The position numbers were made by a program, and so were the translations under genes. Below the pieces are notes generated by a model. The model was given only the letters and a program-made list of their open reading frames with translations. It did no database searches and was not told where the DNA came from. Below are positions 7,999-16,386 of a DNA stretch of 64,000 nucleotides, in pieces (position 1 is the stretch's first letter; the number at the start of each line of letters is the position of its first letter). The stretch is from Candidatus Baltobacteraceae bacterium. Its GTDB lineage: Bacteria > Vulcanimicrobiota > Vulcanimicrobiia > Vulcanimicrobiales > Vulcanimicrobiaceae. The stretch is taken from positions 186,001 to 250,000 of the forward strand of contig DASXEW010000003.1 of assembly GCA_036489885.1 (NCBI GenBank), in the 5' to 3' direction.

Positions 7999-8666
7999 TT
8001 CAGAACGATTATTTCTTTGCCGTTCTCGTCGAACATGAAGCGCGTTGAAAAACGCTCTTCTTTTTTGCCGTCCGTTATCTTCGAGTGGATCGTAAGACGG
8101 TGCATGTTCTTGCCGCGCCACGGCGCGACGCCTCCATACTCGAATTGAACCAGCGGATGCGGCTTGTCTTCGAGCGGCGCGAGGCGGTGGCGCTTGACGA
8201 GCTCGGCGAAGAGCTTGTGCTGAAACGCCTGCGGTAGCATCCGCGCGACGTCATCCGTCTTGGGCTTGGCGGTTTCGAGCTGTTCTTGTGCTTTGTTTTT
8301 CTCCTGAACATCCTCGCCGGAGATGAAGCGCACAACAGCGTCCCAATCGTCAGCCGCGATGCCGACGAACTTCAACCCGTAGCACTCGACCGCTTTACCG
8401 TTGTGATTGACTTTGTTGTGCCAAACCGGAATGCAACGCATGTTGACGACACGCGTGTCGAGGGTGGCGCGTACGCTGTATTGCACATCGCCCGTCTCCT
8501 CTTGCGTGAGAATGCACATGCCCTCATCGCTGAGATCGACACCGATCGCGGGCCGCCACGTTTCGCCGTCGAGGCTATAGGCGGCTTTGTAGCCCTTTTT
8601 GACGCGCTCATGCTCGCGACGATTCGAGGCCTTGCCACCGAACAGTCCCATCAAGTTTGAAAGCAC
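7995..8666 (-). CDS. PilZ domain protein with conserved C-terminal region
   Basis: The 223-residue product has a PilZ c-di-GMP binding domain (about 15-120) with RREHERVK (the RxxxR motif) and DLSDEGM (the D/NxSxxG motif). The second half (about 140-223) is shared with the other PilZ protein at 21359-22009: both have a helical LP-F--L--EL segment, then EYGGV and a RF-T strand pair. It probably acts as a cytoplasmic c-di-GMP effector; the target is unknown. The start is GTG 8666; an internal ATG six codons later is possible. Confidence 0.8.
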   Translation of the reverse strand: MLSNLMGLFGGKASNRREHERVKKGYKAAYSLDGETWRPAIGVDLSDEGMCILTQEETGDVQYSVRATLDTRVVNMRCIPVWHNKVNHNGKAVECYGLKFVGIAADDWDAVVRFISGEDVQEKNKAQEQLETAKPKTDDVARMLPQAFQHKLFAELVKRHRLAPLEDKPHPLVQFEYGGVAPWRGKNMHRLTIHSKITDGKKEERFSTRFMFDENGKEIIVLN

Positions 8667-8760
8667 AAGCTACCTACTCTCAATAAGCAGAACCCGCAAC
8701 TGGAGACTACGACTCCCTTGGAGAGTTTTCCGCTGGGCGCTTGGTGGGAAAGGATCCAAC

Positions 8761-9150
8761 ATGCGTCCGCTTTTCGTTGCAATTTTCGCTTTTGCGCTGC
8801 TCGCCGGGGCGCTCGGCCTCTCCGGCCGTCGCGCCGTTGCCCAAATGCCGCCAGCGACGGCACCACCGGTCGCCTCGGTAATCACTGCCGGCTCCGCGAT
8901 CGAAGGCACGCTCACATCCGTCGGCGGCTCCGGCGCCGTTCTCCAAACGCCGAGCGGCCAGAGCGTGAACCTCGCGTTTCGGCCGCGCGGTTACCTGCTC
9001 GTCGATCCAAGCCCGCAAGCGCTATCGGCCGGAATGCGCGTTTTCGCGGTCGGTTTCGCGCGCACTGACGGGACCATCGACGTCGGCGAAATCGACGTTC
9101 TCGTTCCGACCAACTTATTGTTGGTAACCCCCGCGCCCGCTCAAACCTAA
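8761..9150 (+). CDS. Hypothetical secreted protein
   Basis: The 129-residue product has a signal peptide of about 28 residues (ending RRAVAQ) and a small beta-rich domain containing GTLTSVGGSGAVLQTPSG and VGEIDVLVPTN, which resembles an OB-like or DUF5666-type fold. The ATG at 8761 has AAAGGA 6-7 bases upstream, which decides the start against longer in-frame options. It is divergent from the PilZ gene. Function is unknown. Confidence 0.6.
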   Translation: MRPLFVAIFAFALLAGALGLSGRRAVAQMPPATAPPVASVITAGSAIEGTLTSVGGSGAVLQTPSGQSVNLAFRPRGYLLVDPSPQALSAGMRVFAVGFARTDGTIDVGEIDVLVPTNLLLVTPAPAQT

Positions 9151-9220
9151 AAAGTCTGCCCGAACGGCCCCGCTCCGAGGGTGACGCCGCTGGGTACTTT
9201 TTTGAGCGAGGACCTACTAC

Positions 9221-9844
9221 ATGCGAACGCGCCTGCTCCGCGCGCTGGCCGCGCCACTCCTTATTGCTACCCTTGGACTCGGCCGAAGCAGCATCGAGTG
9301 CGTGCCGCTGTTTGCTCAGTATGCATCCGAAGAACCCTCGTTACGCTCGTACAGCGTCCCGCTCCACGCGACGGTTGCGATCCACAAGCTATTCACGTTT
9401 CACGTGGGGATGGACGGCATGGCATATTTCCGCCGGCCGGACCGTTTCGCCGTTGACGTTCACGGAGTTCCGGAACGTTATCGCAAGACGTTTGCAAAAC
9501 TCGGGACGCCGAGAACGTGGCCTGAGTCGTACGATATGCAGGTCGTCGGCGTCGACGGAACGGGCGCCGGCCGCATCTACCATTTGCGCGGGACGCCATA
9601 TCATTCGTGCGAGGTCGATCATCTCGAAGCCGACGTCGGAAGCGGAAATGCGCCGGTCAAAGCGACGTGGTACATGCGCGATGGCGGAACGATCGCAGCG
9701 ACGATCGAGTTCACGAACGTCGGCACCTATTCGGTACCCAAGGCCGAGCACGCCGACATCGATTCCGGCGGCTTCAGAATCCACGCCGATCTCGAATTCG
9801 GCGACTATGAGGTCAACGGTCAGGTTTCGGACGCGCTCTTCTGA
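9221..9844 (+). CDS. Hypothetical secreted protein, possibly LolA/LppX-like fold
   Basis: The 207-residue product has an N-terminal signal peptide and then alternating strands, including FHVGMDGMAYFRRPDRFAVD, VVGVDGTG and VKATWYMRDGG. This is reminiscent of the half-barrel lipoprotein-carrier folds, but no diagnostic motif allows a firm call. It contains two cysteines in the mature part. It follows another secreted-protein gene in the same direction, and its 3' end overlaps the convergent methyltransferase gene by 32 bases. Confidence 0.55.
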   Translation: MRTRLLRALAAPLLIATLGLGRSSIECVPLFAQYASEEPSLRSYSVPLHATVAIHKLFTFHVGMDGMAYFRRPDRFAVDVHGVPERYRKTFAKLGTPRTWPESYDMQVVGVDGTGAGRIYHLRGTPYHSCEVDHLEADVGSGNAPVKATWYMRDGGTIAATIEFTNVGTYSVPKAEHADIDSGGFRIHADLEFGDYEVNGQVSDALF

Positions 9845-10457
9845 AGACTGCGGCGTAACTGAGCTCGCGCTCTAGCTCGAACGCACCGGTTGCTTCGACC
9901 GTCTCGCGCTCGACGGGTGTGTGATACAGCAAGGTAACTTCACGCGGCAGCGCGAGCATATGCTCGAGCACGCTTGCGAGAATGTTGGCGCGAAACGGAT
10001 TGTAGAGGTAGACGGCAAGATTCCCGCGCGGAAATTTGTACTCCGCAGCATCGGCGCGAATCAGGCGGATGTCATGGCATCGCAGCGCATCCGGCTCGAA
10101 TCGCGCAACGTTCTCGCGCGCGACCTCGTGAAGCGCTCCCGAGATCTCGACGCCCGCGACCATCTTGAACGGCCGGCGCGCAGCTAGCAAAACGACGCGC
10201 CCCATCCCCGATCCGATGTCAACGAACGTCGTCGCTTCAAGCGGCTGCGGGATCGCATCGAGCAACGCTTCGGCTTCACGAATCGGCGTTGGCTCGTAGT
10301 GCGTCGCAAATTCGAGACTCGGCCCGATCGCTTCGGGGTCGAGTGTGTTCAAGAAGATCAGCGCTTCGGTCGTGACGTGATTCTCGGCGTCGAAGCGTTG
10401 GCCGGCCCGGCGGCCGCTCGTGCGGAAACGCACGGGGCGGATATTCGTCCAACCCAT
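9813..10457 (-). CDS. Class I SAM-dependent methyltransferase
   Basis: The 214-residue product carries the SAM-binding loop FVDIGSGMGRVVLLAA, then an acidic VAGVEIS segment and NLAVYLYNPF in the place of motif IV. The layout suggests a small-molecule or protein methyltransferase of unknown target. The ATG at 10457 is chosen because homologous sequence begins just after it; a longer in-frame extension overlaps the divergent AIM24 gene and looks like a shadow. The two start codons are only 15 bases apart. Confidence 0.75.
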   Translation of the reverse strand: MGWTNIRPVRFRTSGRRAGQRFDAENHVTTEALIFLNTLDPEAIGPSLEFATHYEPTPIREAEALLDAIPQPLEATTFVDIGSGMGRVVLLAARRPFKMVAGVEISGALHEVARENVARFEPDALRCHDIRLIRADAAEYKFPRGNLAVYLYNPFRANILASVLEHMLALPREVTLLYHTPVERETVEATGAFELERELSYAAVFRRARPKPDR

Positions 10458-10472
10458 TGAATCACCGCCCGG

Positions 10473-11240
10473 ATGAAGTCGAAGATCACGGGTGATACGC
10501 TTCCGGTCCTCGAGATCGGACTCGAGCTCGGCGACATGATCATCGCCGAGCCCGGTGAGTTTTCTTGGATGACGCAAAACGTCGTCTTGAACACGACGCC
10601 GATGACGGCCGGCGCTAAGGGATTGTTCGGCGTGCTGGGGCGCGCGCTCTCCGGCGGCGGATTGTTCATGACGGAATATAGCGCGCAAGGGGGCCCCGGC
10701 TTGATCGCGTTTGCCGCGAAAGTTCCCGGACATATCCTCGAATTGCAAGTGCAGCCCGGACGCGGCTACATGATTCACCGGCATGGATTCTTGTGCGCAA
10801 CGAGCGGCCTCGAGCTGACGATGGGCTTTCAACGCTCGCTCGGTGCGGGAATTTTCGGTGGAAACGGTTTCGTCTTACAACGGCTCGGCGGCGCGTGCAC
10901 GGCGTGGGTCGAGCTCGGCGGCGCAATCGTCACCTACGATTTGGCGCCCGGTGAAACGCTGCAAGTTCATCCGGGCCACGTAGGGATGTTCGAAGAGAGC
11001 GTGAGCTTCGACGTTACGCTGCTGCCCGGAATTCGCAACATCTTTTTCGGCGGTGACGGGTTGTTCGTCGCACGGCTCACGGGGCCGGGGAAAGTTTGGC
11101 TGCAATCGTTGACGCTTCCGAATCTCGCGCACGCACTCGCACCGTACATCGGCGGTGGAGCTCAGACGTCAGGTTCGATTCAAAGTGGTATCGCCGGCGG
11201 GTTAGCCGGTAGTGTTCTGCGCGACTTCTTCGGCCGCTGA
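10473..11240 (+). CDS. AIM24/TIGR00266-family protein
   Basis: The 255-residue product has the AIM24-family beta-roll repeats: EPGEFSWM near residue 28, a glycine-rich segment ALSGGGLFMTEY, then repeated LxV-PG and GG-G motifs. Members are conserved from bacteria to mitochondria and remain poorly understood; some affect membrane or lipid organisation. The length and motif order match TIGR00266. No operon partner is evident; it is divergent from a methyltransferase gene. Confidence 0.82.
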   Translation: MKSKITGDTLPVLEIGLELGDMIIAEPGEFSWMTQNVVLNTTPMTAGAKGLFGVLGRALSGGGLFMTEYSAQGGPGLIAFAAKVPGHILELQVQPGRGYMIHRHGFLCATSGLELTMGFQRSLGAGIFGGNGFVLQRLGGACTAWVELGGAIVTYDLAPGETLQVHPGHVGMFEESVSFDVTLLPGIRNIFFGGDGLFVARLTGPGKVWLQSLTLPNLAHALAPYIGGGAQTSGSIQSGIAGGLAGSVLRDFFGR

Positions 11241-11447
11241 AACATATCGGGATCGTCGCCTCGAACGCGCGGGCCTGATTTCTTGATCGTGCGCTTTCGC
11301 TCCTGATCGACAAGGGCAACTCGGCGCTCCCCGTCCTGGATACGACTCGGTTGCTGGCCCGTGCCGCCCTGCGCCAGGCGGTTTAGGAGCCGCCTTCGTT
11401 CCTGGGAATAGCCTGGCACAATTTGGTGTCTTTACAGGTGTGATTTG

Positions 11448-11840
11448 ATGTGGTATGTAGCTGCTGTGAAGGATGCTGTTCGGGGTGATATCAGCGCCCA
11501 TGAGCACGCGATGGAGATCCCGATCGAGGACGTCGTGCGGGAACTCGTCGCTCTGCTCGGCGCGACCACGGTTGCCGTCATAGGCGGCGTCAAAGAGACA
11601 CGTGCTGTTACGCAATGGCTTAGCGGCCGATCGCCCCAACGACCACACGTCTTGCGGTTCGCGTTACAGCTCGGAACGATGATCGCGACTCAGGCGAATC
11701 ACGAGATGGCTCGCGCTTGGTTTCACGGTTCCAATCCGCAGCTCGGCGATGCAATCCCGATGATGGTGCTGCGAGATAGTGAGCTGCGTGATATCCAGAG
11801 CCTCTTGCTTGCGGCGGCCCGGTCATTCGCAGCCCGATAA
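11448..11840 (+). CDS. Orphan MbcA/ParS/Xre-type antitoxin-like protein
   Basis: The ~130-residue product has an N-terminal helical region with an HTH-like segment (TRAVTQWLSGRSPQRP) and a C-terminal MbcA/ParS (DUF2384) domain: MARAWFHGSNPQLGDAIPMMVL. It resembles the antitoxin at 43635-44027, which pairs with a RES toxin. Here no RES gene is adjacent: a STAS gene follows 84 bases later. It may be a solitary antitoxin left by a decayed module or a recruited regulator. The start is ATG 11448 (TTG 11445 is possible); there is no clear ribosome binding site. Confidence 0.65.
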   Translation: MWYVAAVKDAVRGDISAHEHAMEIPIEDVVRELVALLGATTVAVIGGVKETRAVTQWLSGRSPQRPHVLRFALQLGTMIATQANHEMARAWFHGSNPQLGDAIPMMVLRDSELRDIQSLLLAAARSFAAR

Positions 11841-11924
11841 ACACACCGTAAATCACGCCGAGGTACACGCAGGCTTTCGCCGCGTAAAGCGCACGCAAGA
11901 CGGTAGCTTGTTTCCCCGTCGCAT

Positions 11925-12296
11925 ATGCGTCAGCATGTGTGCGTGGTAGATCGCATCAACTACTCCACTTCGCCACTCGTAGTTATCCGTGAGACCCTGC
12001 CGAACGTGGAGGTCCTGCACGTCTTCGGCGATGCCGACATCGCAACGGCCTCCGAGCTCGAGAGCTCGATCAACGAGATCGACGGCTCTCTTCCGTTGAT
12101 CGTGGATCTCTCCGAATGCCGGTTTATCGATACGACCGCCATCTCGGTGCTGATCCGAGCCTTCAGGCGCCTCGGTGACAAGTTCCGGATTGTCGTCGCG
12201 CCGAAGAGCCACGTCGAACGTGTCCTCAATATCACCCATTTGCCGGCAATCATGTCGGTATCGACCAGCCTCGAAGAAGCTTTCAAAGTCGCTTAA
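11925..12296 (+). CDS. STAS domain protein, anti-sigma factor antagonist type
   Basis: The 123-residue product has the SpoIIAA/RsbV-like STAS core. LHVFGDADIATASELE is the first strand-helix unit, and LIVDLSECRFIDTTAISVL carries the phosphorylatable site, with Thr in place of the usual Ser after the FID. Such proteins bind RsbW-type kinases when dephosphorylated and free a sigma factor. The large protein at 17541-21176 carries both a SpoIIE phosphatase and an RsbW-like ATPase domain and could be a partner; that link is inference. Confidence 0.82.
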   Translation: MRQHVCVVDRINYSTSPLVVIRETLPNVEVLHVFGDADIATASELESSINEIDGSLPLIVDLSECRFIDTTAISVLIRAFRRLGDKFRIVVAPKSHVERVLNITHLPAIMSVSTSLEEAFKVA

Positions 12297-12993
12297 GCTT
12301 CTCGGCGGCGCGGTTTCTCTCGTCGTCCTAATCGGGCTCGCCGTGCAGGCGGCTGCAGCCGATCCGGACGTCATCGCGCTCGCGAACGGACGGCACCTCA
12401 TCGTCGTCCAACCCGACGTTCCGCCTGCGAAAGGCGTCGTGTTGCTCATTCCGGGCGGTACGACGTTGCTTAAGCTCGGGCCCAAAGGCCAGACGGATTC
12501 CTCGAACTTCGTAATTCGCACGCGTCCGTTTCTGCTTGCGAACGGCTACGCGATCGCCTACATGGACAATCCGTCCGACTTAGGCGAGGCAATCGGACGC
12601 CTGCGCGCGATGGCAAAACCGGTTATCATCGAAAGCACGAGTCGCGGAACGATCGTCGCTGGTTCGAATGCTGCGCGACTTGGCCCGAATGGACCCGATC
12701 TGCTGATCCTTACGTCGCCAGTCACCGTCGGAAACGATTCGTTGGCGCGGGTCGACGTTCACTCGATCACGATTCCTGCGCTCGTGGTCACCAACGATAA
12801 TGACACGTGCAGCGCCTCACCTCCGAACGGAGCGCGCGCCCTCGCGGAACGCCTTGGTTCCGCAACGATTTTGCATTTCTCCAGCTCGCAGCGGAGCGGG
12901 AGCGTCTGCGAACCGCTTTCACCGCACGGTTATCTTGGAATCGAAACCGACGTGATGCACCAGATCATCAACTGGATCGAGTCTCCGCGCTAG
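12220..12993 (+). CDS. Exported alpha/beta-hydrolase-like protein
   Basis: The product has a hydrophobic export segment (LLGGAVSLVVLIGLAVQAAAA) and an alpha/beta-hydrolase-like layout. VVLLIPGGTTLL suggests the oxyanion strand, IIESTSRGT the nucleophile elbow (Ser in STSRG), and a late PHGYLG segment supplies a possible His. The start is uncertain: no ATG, GTG or TTG lies between the STAS stop at 12296 and the export segment, so GTG 12220 (or ATG 12175), inside the STAS gene, must be used unless a rare codon is read. The substrate is unknown. Confidence 0.6.
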   Translation: MSSISPICRQSCRYRPASKKLSKSLKLLGGAVSLVVLIGLAVQAAAADPDVIALANGRHLIVVQPDVPPAKGVVLLIPGGTTLLKLGPKGQTDSSNFVIRTRPFLLANGYAIAYMDNPSDLGEAIGRLRAMAKPVIIESTSRGTIVAGSNAARLGPNGPDLLILTSPVTVGNDSLARVDVHSITIPALVVTNDNDTCSASPPNGARALAERLGSATILHFSSSQRSGSVCEPLSPHGYLGIETDVMHQIINWIESPR

Positions 12994-14162
12994 CGACCTG
13001 GCCAGCCCCGTTTTTCTAGTGCCGAATGGAGCCGTTCCAGATCGGCGTCGTCAACGTATGCCTGCGCACAGAAGCGAATCAACAGCGCACCCATCATGCT
13101 GTTCGAATTGACCTGAATCCGCTCGTCGGCCCAAAGCATCTCTTTGAGAGCTTCACCGTCGCCTTCTTCCGTTGCTCGGCGTTGCGGCAAAATAAAGGCT
13201 CGCATTGCGGCCGACATCTCGATCGGCGCGATCGGCTTCGCACCCAGAGTCTGAAGTAGCTGGGTGCCGCGCTCGACCAAAGCGTGGTTATGCCGCCGGA
13301 ATTTCTCAGCTCCGAGCTGGTTGAAAAACGCGATTGCCGCCGGAATGGCAAGCCATCCCGAGTTGTCACGCGTCCCGCAGTAATCGAACGAACGAGGAAA
13401 GCCCATTTCGATGAAATGACTCGTGAGAACGGGCCGCGTGATCGGCGCGACTGCCGGCGACGCGTAGAAGAACGCCGTTCCCTTAGGACCGTAGAGCCAC
13501 TTGTGCACGTTGCTCGTGTACCAATCCGGCTTCAGCTCGGCGACGTTCAGCGGAATTTGACCGACGGCATGCGCGCCGTCCACGTGCACGAGAATGCCGA
13601 GCGCGTGCAGATCCTCAATGATTTCGGCCAGCGGAAAGAGCAAAGCCGTCGGCGACGTGATGTGATCCACGATTGCGAGCTTGACGCGCTTGTTTGACGC
13701 GTCGCGATAGCGCTTACGGACGTCGTCCGGATTCGTCGGCATCGGAATTTGCACGACGTTCGGAATGGCGCCCGTCTCCTTACAACGCTGTTCGACCGCG
13801 AGACGAACGGCATTGTATTGATGGTTCGTGATCAGGATCTCGTCGCCGGGACGAAAATCGACCGACTGCAACACCGATTGCGTTCCGGTCGTCGCGTTCT
13901 CGACGAGCGCAACGTTGTCGGCGGAGACGCTGACGAACTCGGCGATCGCGGTGGCCGCCGAACGGACTGCCGTGACCCGATGCCGCGGAACGACGTCCTT
14001 CGTGAAGAACTCGTCGGGCTGCGTTTCCATCCAGGTTCGAATGCGCTCTTGTTCGCGCAACACGGGAATCGGACACGCCCCGAACGACCCGTGATTGAGG
14101 AACGCGCCATCCTCTTGCAGCAGAAATTGCGCGCGGAGCGTGCGTCCGAAACCTGATTCCAT
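12990..14162 (-). CDS. Class V aminotransferase family protein (isopenicillin-N epimerase-like)
   Basis: The 390-residue product is a fold-type I PLP enzyme. FLNHGSFGACP lies near the N-terminus, VENATTGTQSVL gives the phosphate-binding part, HVDGAHAVGQIP carries the Asp that pairs with the PLP nitrogen, and SNVHKWLYGPKG carries the Schiff-base Lys. The set matches the isopenicillin-N epimerase/cysteine desulfurase-like branch, which includes ergothioneine lyases; the real substrate is not known. ATG 14162 is chosen; TTG 14192 is an alternative. The gene overlaps the hydrolase 3' end by four bases. Confidence 0.83.
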   Translation of the reverse strand: MESGFGRTLRAQFLLQEDGAFLNHGSFGACPIPVLREQERIRTWMETQPDEFFTKDVVPRHRVTAVRSAATAIAEFVSVSADNVALVENATTGTQSVLQSVDFRPGDEILITNHQYNAVRLAVEQRCKETGAIPNVVQIPMPTNPDDVRKRYRDASNKRVKLAIVDHITSPTALLFPLAEIIEDLHALGILVHVDGAHAVGQIPLNVAELKPDWYTSNVHKWLYGPKGTAFFYASPAVAPITRPVLTSHFIEMGFPRSFDYCGTRDNSGWLAIPAAIAFFNQLGAEKFRRHNHALVERGTQLLQTLGAKPIAPIEMSAAMRAFILPQRRATEEGDGEALKEMLWADERIQVNSNSMMGALLIRFCAQAYVDDADLERLHSALEKRGWPGR

Positions 14163-14202
14163 TCGAGAGGCGCTTTTTGCGCTGCAGATCAATCTTCATG
14201 CC

Positions 14203-15105
14203 GTGCCCGAGCTTCCGGACGTCGCTGCATACATCACGGCGCTCGAGCCGCGTGTGATCGGTCAGCCGGTCGAGAGCACGGCGGTCGCGAGCGTCTCACT
14301 GCTGCGCACTGCGGATCCGCCGCTTGCGAGCGTCGTCGGAAAGACGGTGCGCAAGCTGCGGCGCATCGGCAAACGAATCGCATTCGGCCTCGACGACGAC
14401 CTTTGGCTCGTGTTGCATTTGATGATTGCGGGGCGCTTACACTGGCGTGCGCCGGGAACCAAGCTCGCAGGACGCAATCAGCTCGCCGCCTTTGGGTTTC
14501 CCGAAGGCACGCTCGTCCTGACGGAAGCCGGGAGCAAACGCCGGGCACAGTTACACGTACTACGCGGTACGGAGGCGGCAAACGTGCTCGACGCCGGCGG
14601 AATCGACGTCTTCGCAAGCGACCTCGCGACGTTCAAGGCTGCGATGACCGCCGAGAATCACACGCTCAAGCGCTCGCTGACCGATCCACGCATCCTCAGC
14701 GGAATCGGCAACGCGTATTCCGACGAGATACTGCACGCGGCGCACCTTTCGCCGATCGCCCAAACGCGCAAGCTCACGGACGCCGAGTGGAAACGTCTCT
14801 TCGAGGCGACGCGCGCAACGCTGCAACTGTGGATCGACCGGCTTCGCGAGGAAGTGAAGGGCGATTTCCCCGAACGCGTTACCGCATTTCGCGAAGACAT
14901 GGCGGTCCACGGACGGCACGGCAAACCATGTCCGCGATGCGGCAGCCCGGTACAGCGCATCAGTTACGCCGACAACGAGACGAATTATTGCGCGAAGTGT
15001 CAGACCGGCGGCGTGCTGCTCGCAGACCGGAGTCTCTCACGGCTTCTCAAAGGCGACTGGCCCAAGACGCTCACCGAACTCGAAGAGAAGTTTACATTGA
15101 AGTAA
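14203..15105 (+). CDS. Fpg/Nei-family DNA glycosylase
   Basis: The 300-residue product begins (V/M)PELPDVAAY, with the N-terminal Pro nucleophile and Glu of the Fpg/Nei family, followed by a helix-two-turn-helix region (ILSGIGNAYSDEIL). It ends with a zinc finger made of CPRCG and CAKC. It removes oxidised bases and cuts the abasic site. The GTG at 14203 is fixed by the need for Pro at position 2. A further ~28 residues after the zinc finger are unusual. It is divergent from the aminotransferase, 40 bases apart. Confidence 0.88.
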   Translation: MPELPDVAAYITALEPRVIGQPVESTAVASVSLLRTADPPLASVVGKTVRKLRRIGKRIAFGLDDDLWLVLHLMIAGRLHWRAPGTKLAGRNQLAAFGFPEGTLVLTEAGSKRRAQLHVLRGTEAANVLDAGGIDVFASDLATFKAAMTAENHTLKRSLTDPRILSGIGNAYSDEILHAAHLSPIAQTRKLTDAEWKRLFEATRATLQLWIDRLREEVKGDFPERVTAFREDMAVHGRHGKPCPRCGSPVQRISYADNETNYCAKCQTGGVLLADRSLSRLLKGDWPKTLTELEEKFTLK

Positions 15106-16386
15106 CTACAAGTGTACGGTCAAGACCGCGCTCTGCCCGGCGATTCCGTCGATCGTCGCTGTGCAATTTCCGCCTAATCCGAGCGCCGTCACGAGGAACG
15201 TTCCGGGCGACGTCTGCGAGACAGAGATCAGTCCCAAGCCGGAGCAGCTGGGTGCAGAGGGAATTGTGAACGTATTCGCAGCGTTACCGGTTTGCGTCGC
15301 GGTTACCGTACCGGTCGCAAGAATCGACAGCAGCGTTAAGACGTTCTGCGATAGCATCACCGGTCCGGGTGTCGGAGTCGGAGTCGGAGTCGGTGACGGT
15401 GTCGCGCCAGGAGGCGTTGGAGTCGGCGACGGCGTCGGAGTCGGTGTCGCCGTTGGCGTCGGTGAGGGTGTCGGCGTTGCAGTTGGTGTTGGTGAAGGTG
15501 TCGGCGTCGGCGAGGGCGTCGAACCTGGCGGAGTCGGCGTTGCCGTTGGAGTCGGCGTCGGGCTAGGCGTCGGCGCAGGCGGAGGCGTCGGATTGAGGAT
15601 GGCGCCGTTCGGATTGATCGTCGCAGGGACGATCGCGCTCGCTTGAACGCCGTTGACCTGCGCGTTGATGGTAACGGCACTCGAGAACGACGCACCGTTG
15701 TACGCGATCGGGATGGCGTTGGCGGGCCCGCCGATCATGGTGCCTGACGGTAACGTGAAAGTTCCCGTCCCGTCGGAATTCACGATCGTTACGGACGTCG
15801 AGAACGACCCGGGCAGCAAGATGATATTGCCGCCGGCGTCTTGAGCGACAACGCTCACCGTTCCACTCGACGATTGTCCCGCCGAAAACGTCCCGTAGAC
15901 GTTGACGGCCAATGATGCGATCGTCGCATTGACCGTGAGATTGACGACGAAACCTTGCCCGAACACGACCGCAACGGTACTCGTTGCGGTACCCAAGACG
16001 CTTCCCGTTCCGTTCGCACCATCATACAACGTTATCGTGATCGTGGGATTGCCGGCCGGTGCGTTGATCGGAATCGCGCAATTGCGTCCATTTGCCGCGA
16101 CCGTGCATAACGGCGACGTCGCCGAGAGGTCGGCGGTCGTCGTCGCAAGGTCAGTGACGGCAATCGTTCCCGACAGCACGGACGGTGAGACGAAGCGCGG
16201 GCGCCGGATCGATGCCGGCACGCTCGTCCCCGTCGGAATGAAAATCGTCGCGGTGCCTTTCGACGTCGACGACGACGCGGGCGTTCGTGATGCGCTCGAT
16301 GACGAGCCGCCGCCGCACCCGCTGGCAACAAATGCAATGACGGCAACGAGAGCGCCGAGTTGCCGTAATGTAATGCGCTGCATCAT
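15106..16386 (-). CDS. Surface lipoprotein with Pro/Thr/Ser-rich repeat stalk
   Basis: The 426-residue product starts with a lipoprotein signal ([13 protein letters not shown], Cys about 24) and a Ser-rich tether. About 240 residues of beta-sandwich-like sequence follow, then an ~80-residue stalk of PT/PS repeats (about 260-345), and a C-terminal domain with two cysteines (APSCSGLG and GNCTATIDG). The arrangement suggests a cell-surface protein whose C-terminal domain is held away from the membrane. The start ATGATG overlaps the FecR stop, so it is co-translated with the FecR protein upstream. Confidence 0.7.
   Translation of the reverse strand: MMQRITLRQLGALVAVIAFVASGCGGGSSSSASRTPASSSTSKGTATIFIPTGTSVPASIRRPRFVSPSVLSGTIAVTDLATTTADLSATSPLCTVAANGRNCAIPINAPAGNPTITITLYDGANGTGSVLGTATSTVAVVFGQGFVVNLTVNATIASLAVNVYGTFSAGQSSSGTVSVVAQDAGGNIILLPGSFSTSVTIVNSDGTGTFTLPSGTMIGGPANAIPIAYNGASFSSAVTINAQVNGVQASAIVPATINPNGAILNPTPPPAPTPSPTPTPTATPTPPGSTPSPTPTPSPTPTATPTPSPTPTATPTPTPSPTPTPPGATPSPTPTPTPTPGPVMLSQNVLTLLSILATGTVTATQTGNAANTFTIPSAPSCSGLGLISVSQTSPGTFLVTALGLGGNCTATIDGIAGQSAVLTVHL
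15369..15593. repeat. Low-complexity Pro/Thr codon repeat
   Basis: On the plus strand this stretch is an imperfect array of GTCGGAGTCGG/GTCGGCGTTGG units. On the minus strand it encodes PT-, PS- and PTAT-repeats of the lipoprotein stalk. The unit length is irregular (6 to 18 bases) and there are no unique spacers, so it is a coding repeat rather than a CRISPR array. Length variation by slippage is likely. Confidence 0.85.

Noticed and set aside
11853-12521. Minus-strand frame of 222 codons
   Set aside because: It is antisense to the STAS and hydrolase genes; the STAS motifs on the plus strand are decisive.
15369-15593. Periodic GTCGG-type repeats that could suggest a CRISPR array
   Set aside because: Units are irregular, there are no unique spacers, and the minus strand encodes a PT-rich stalk in an otherwise normal lipoprotein gene.
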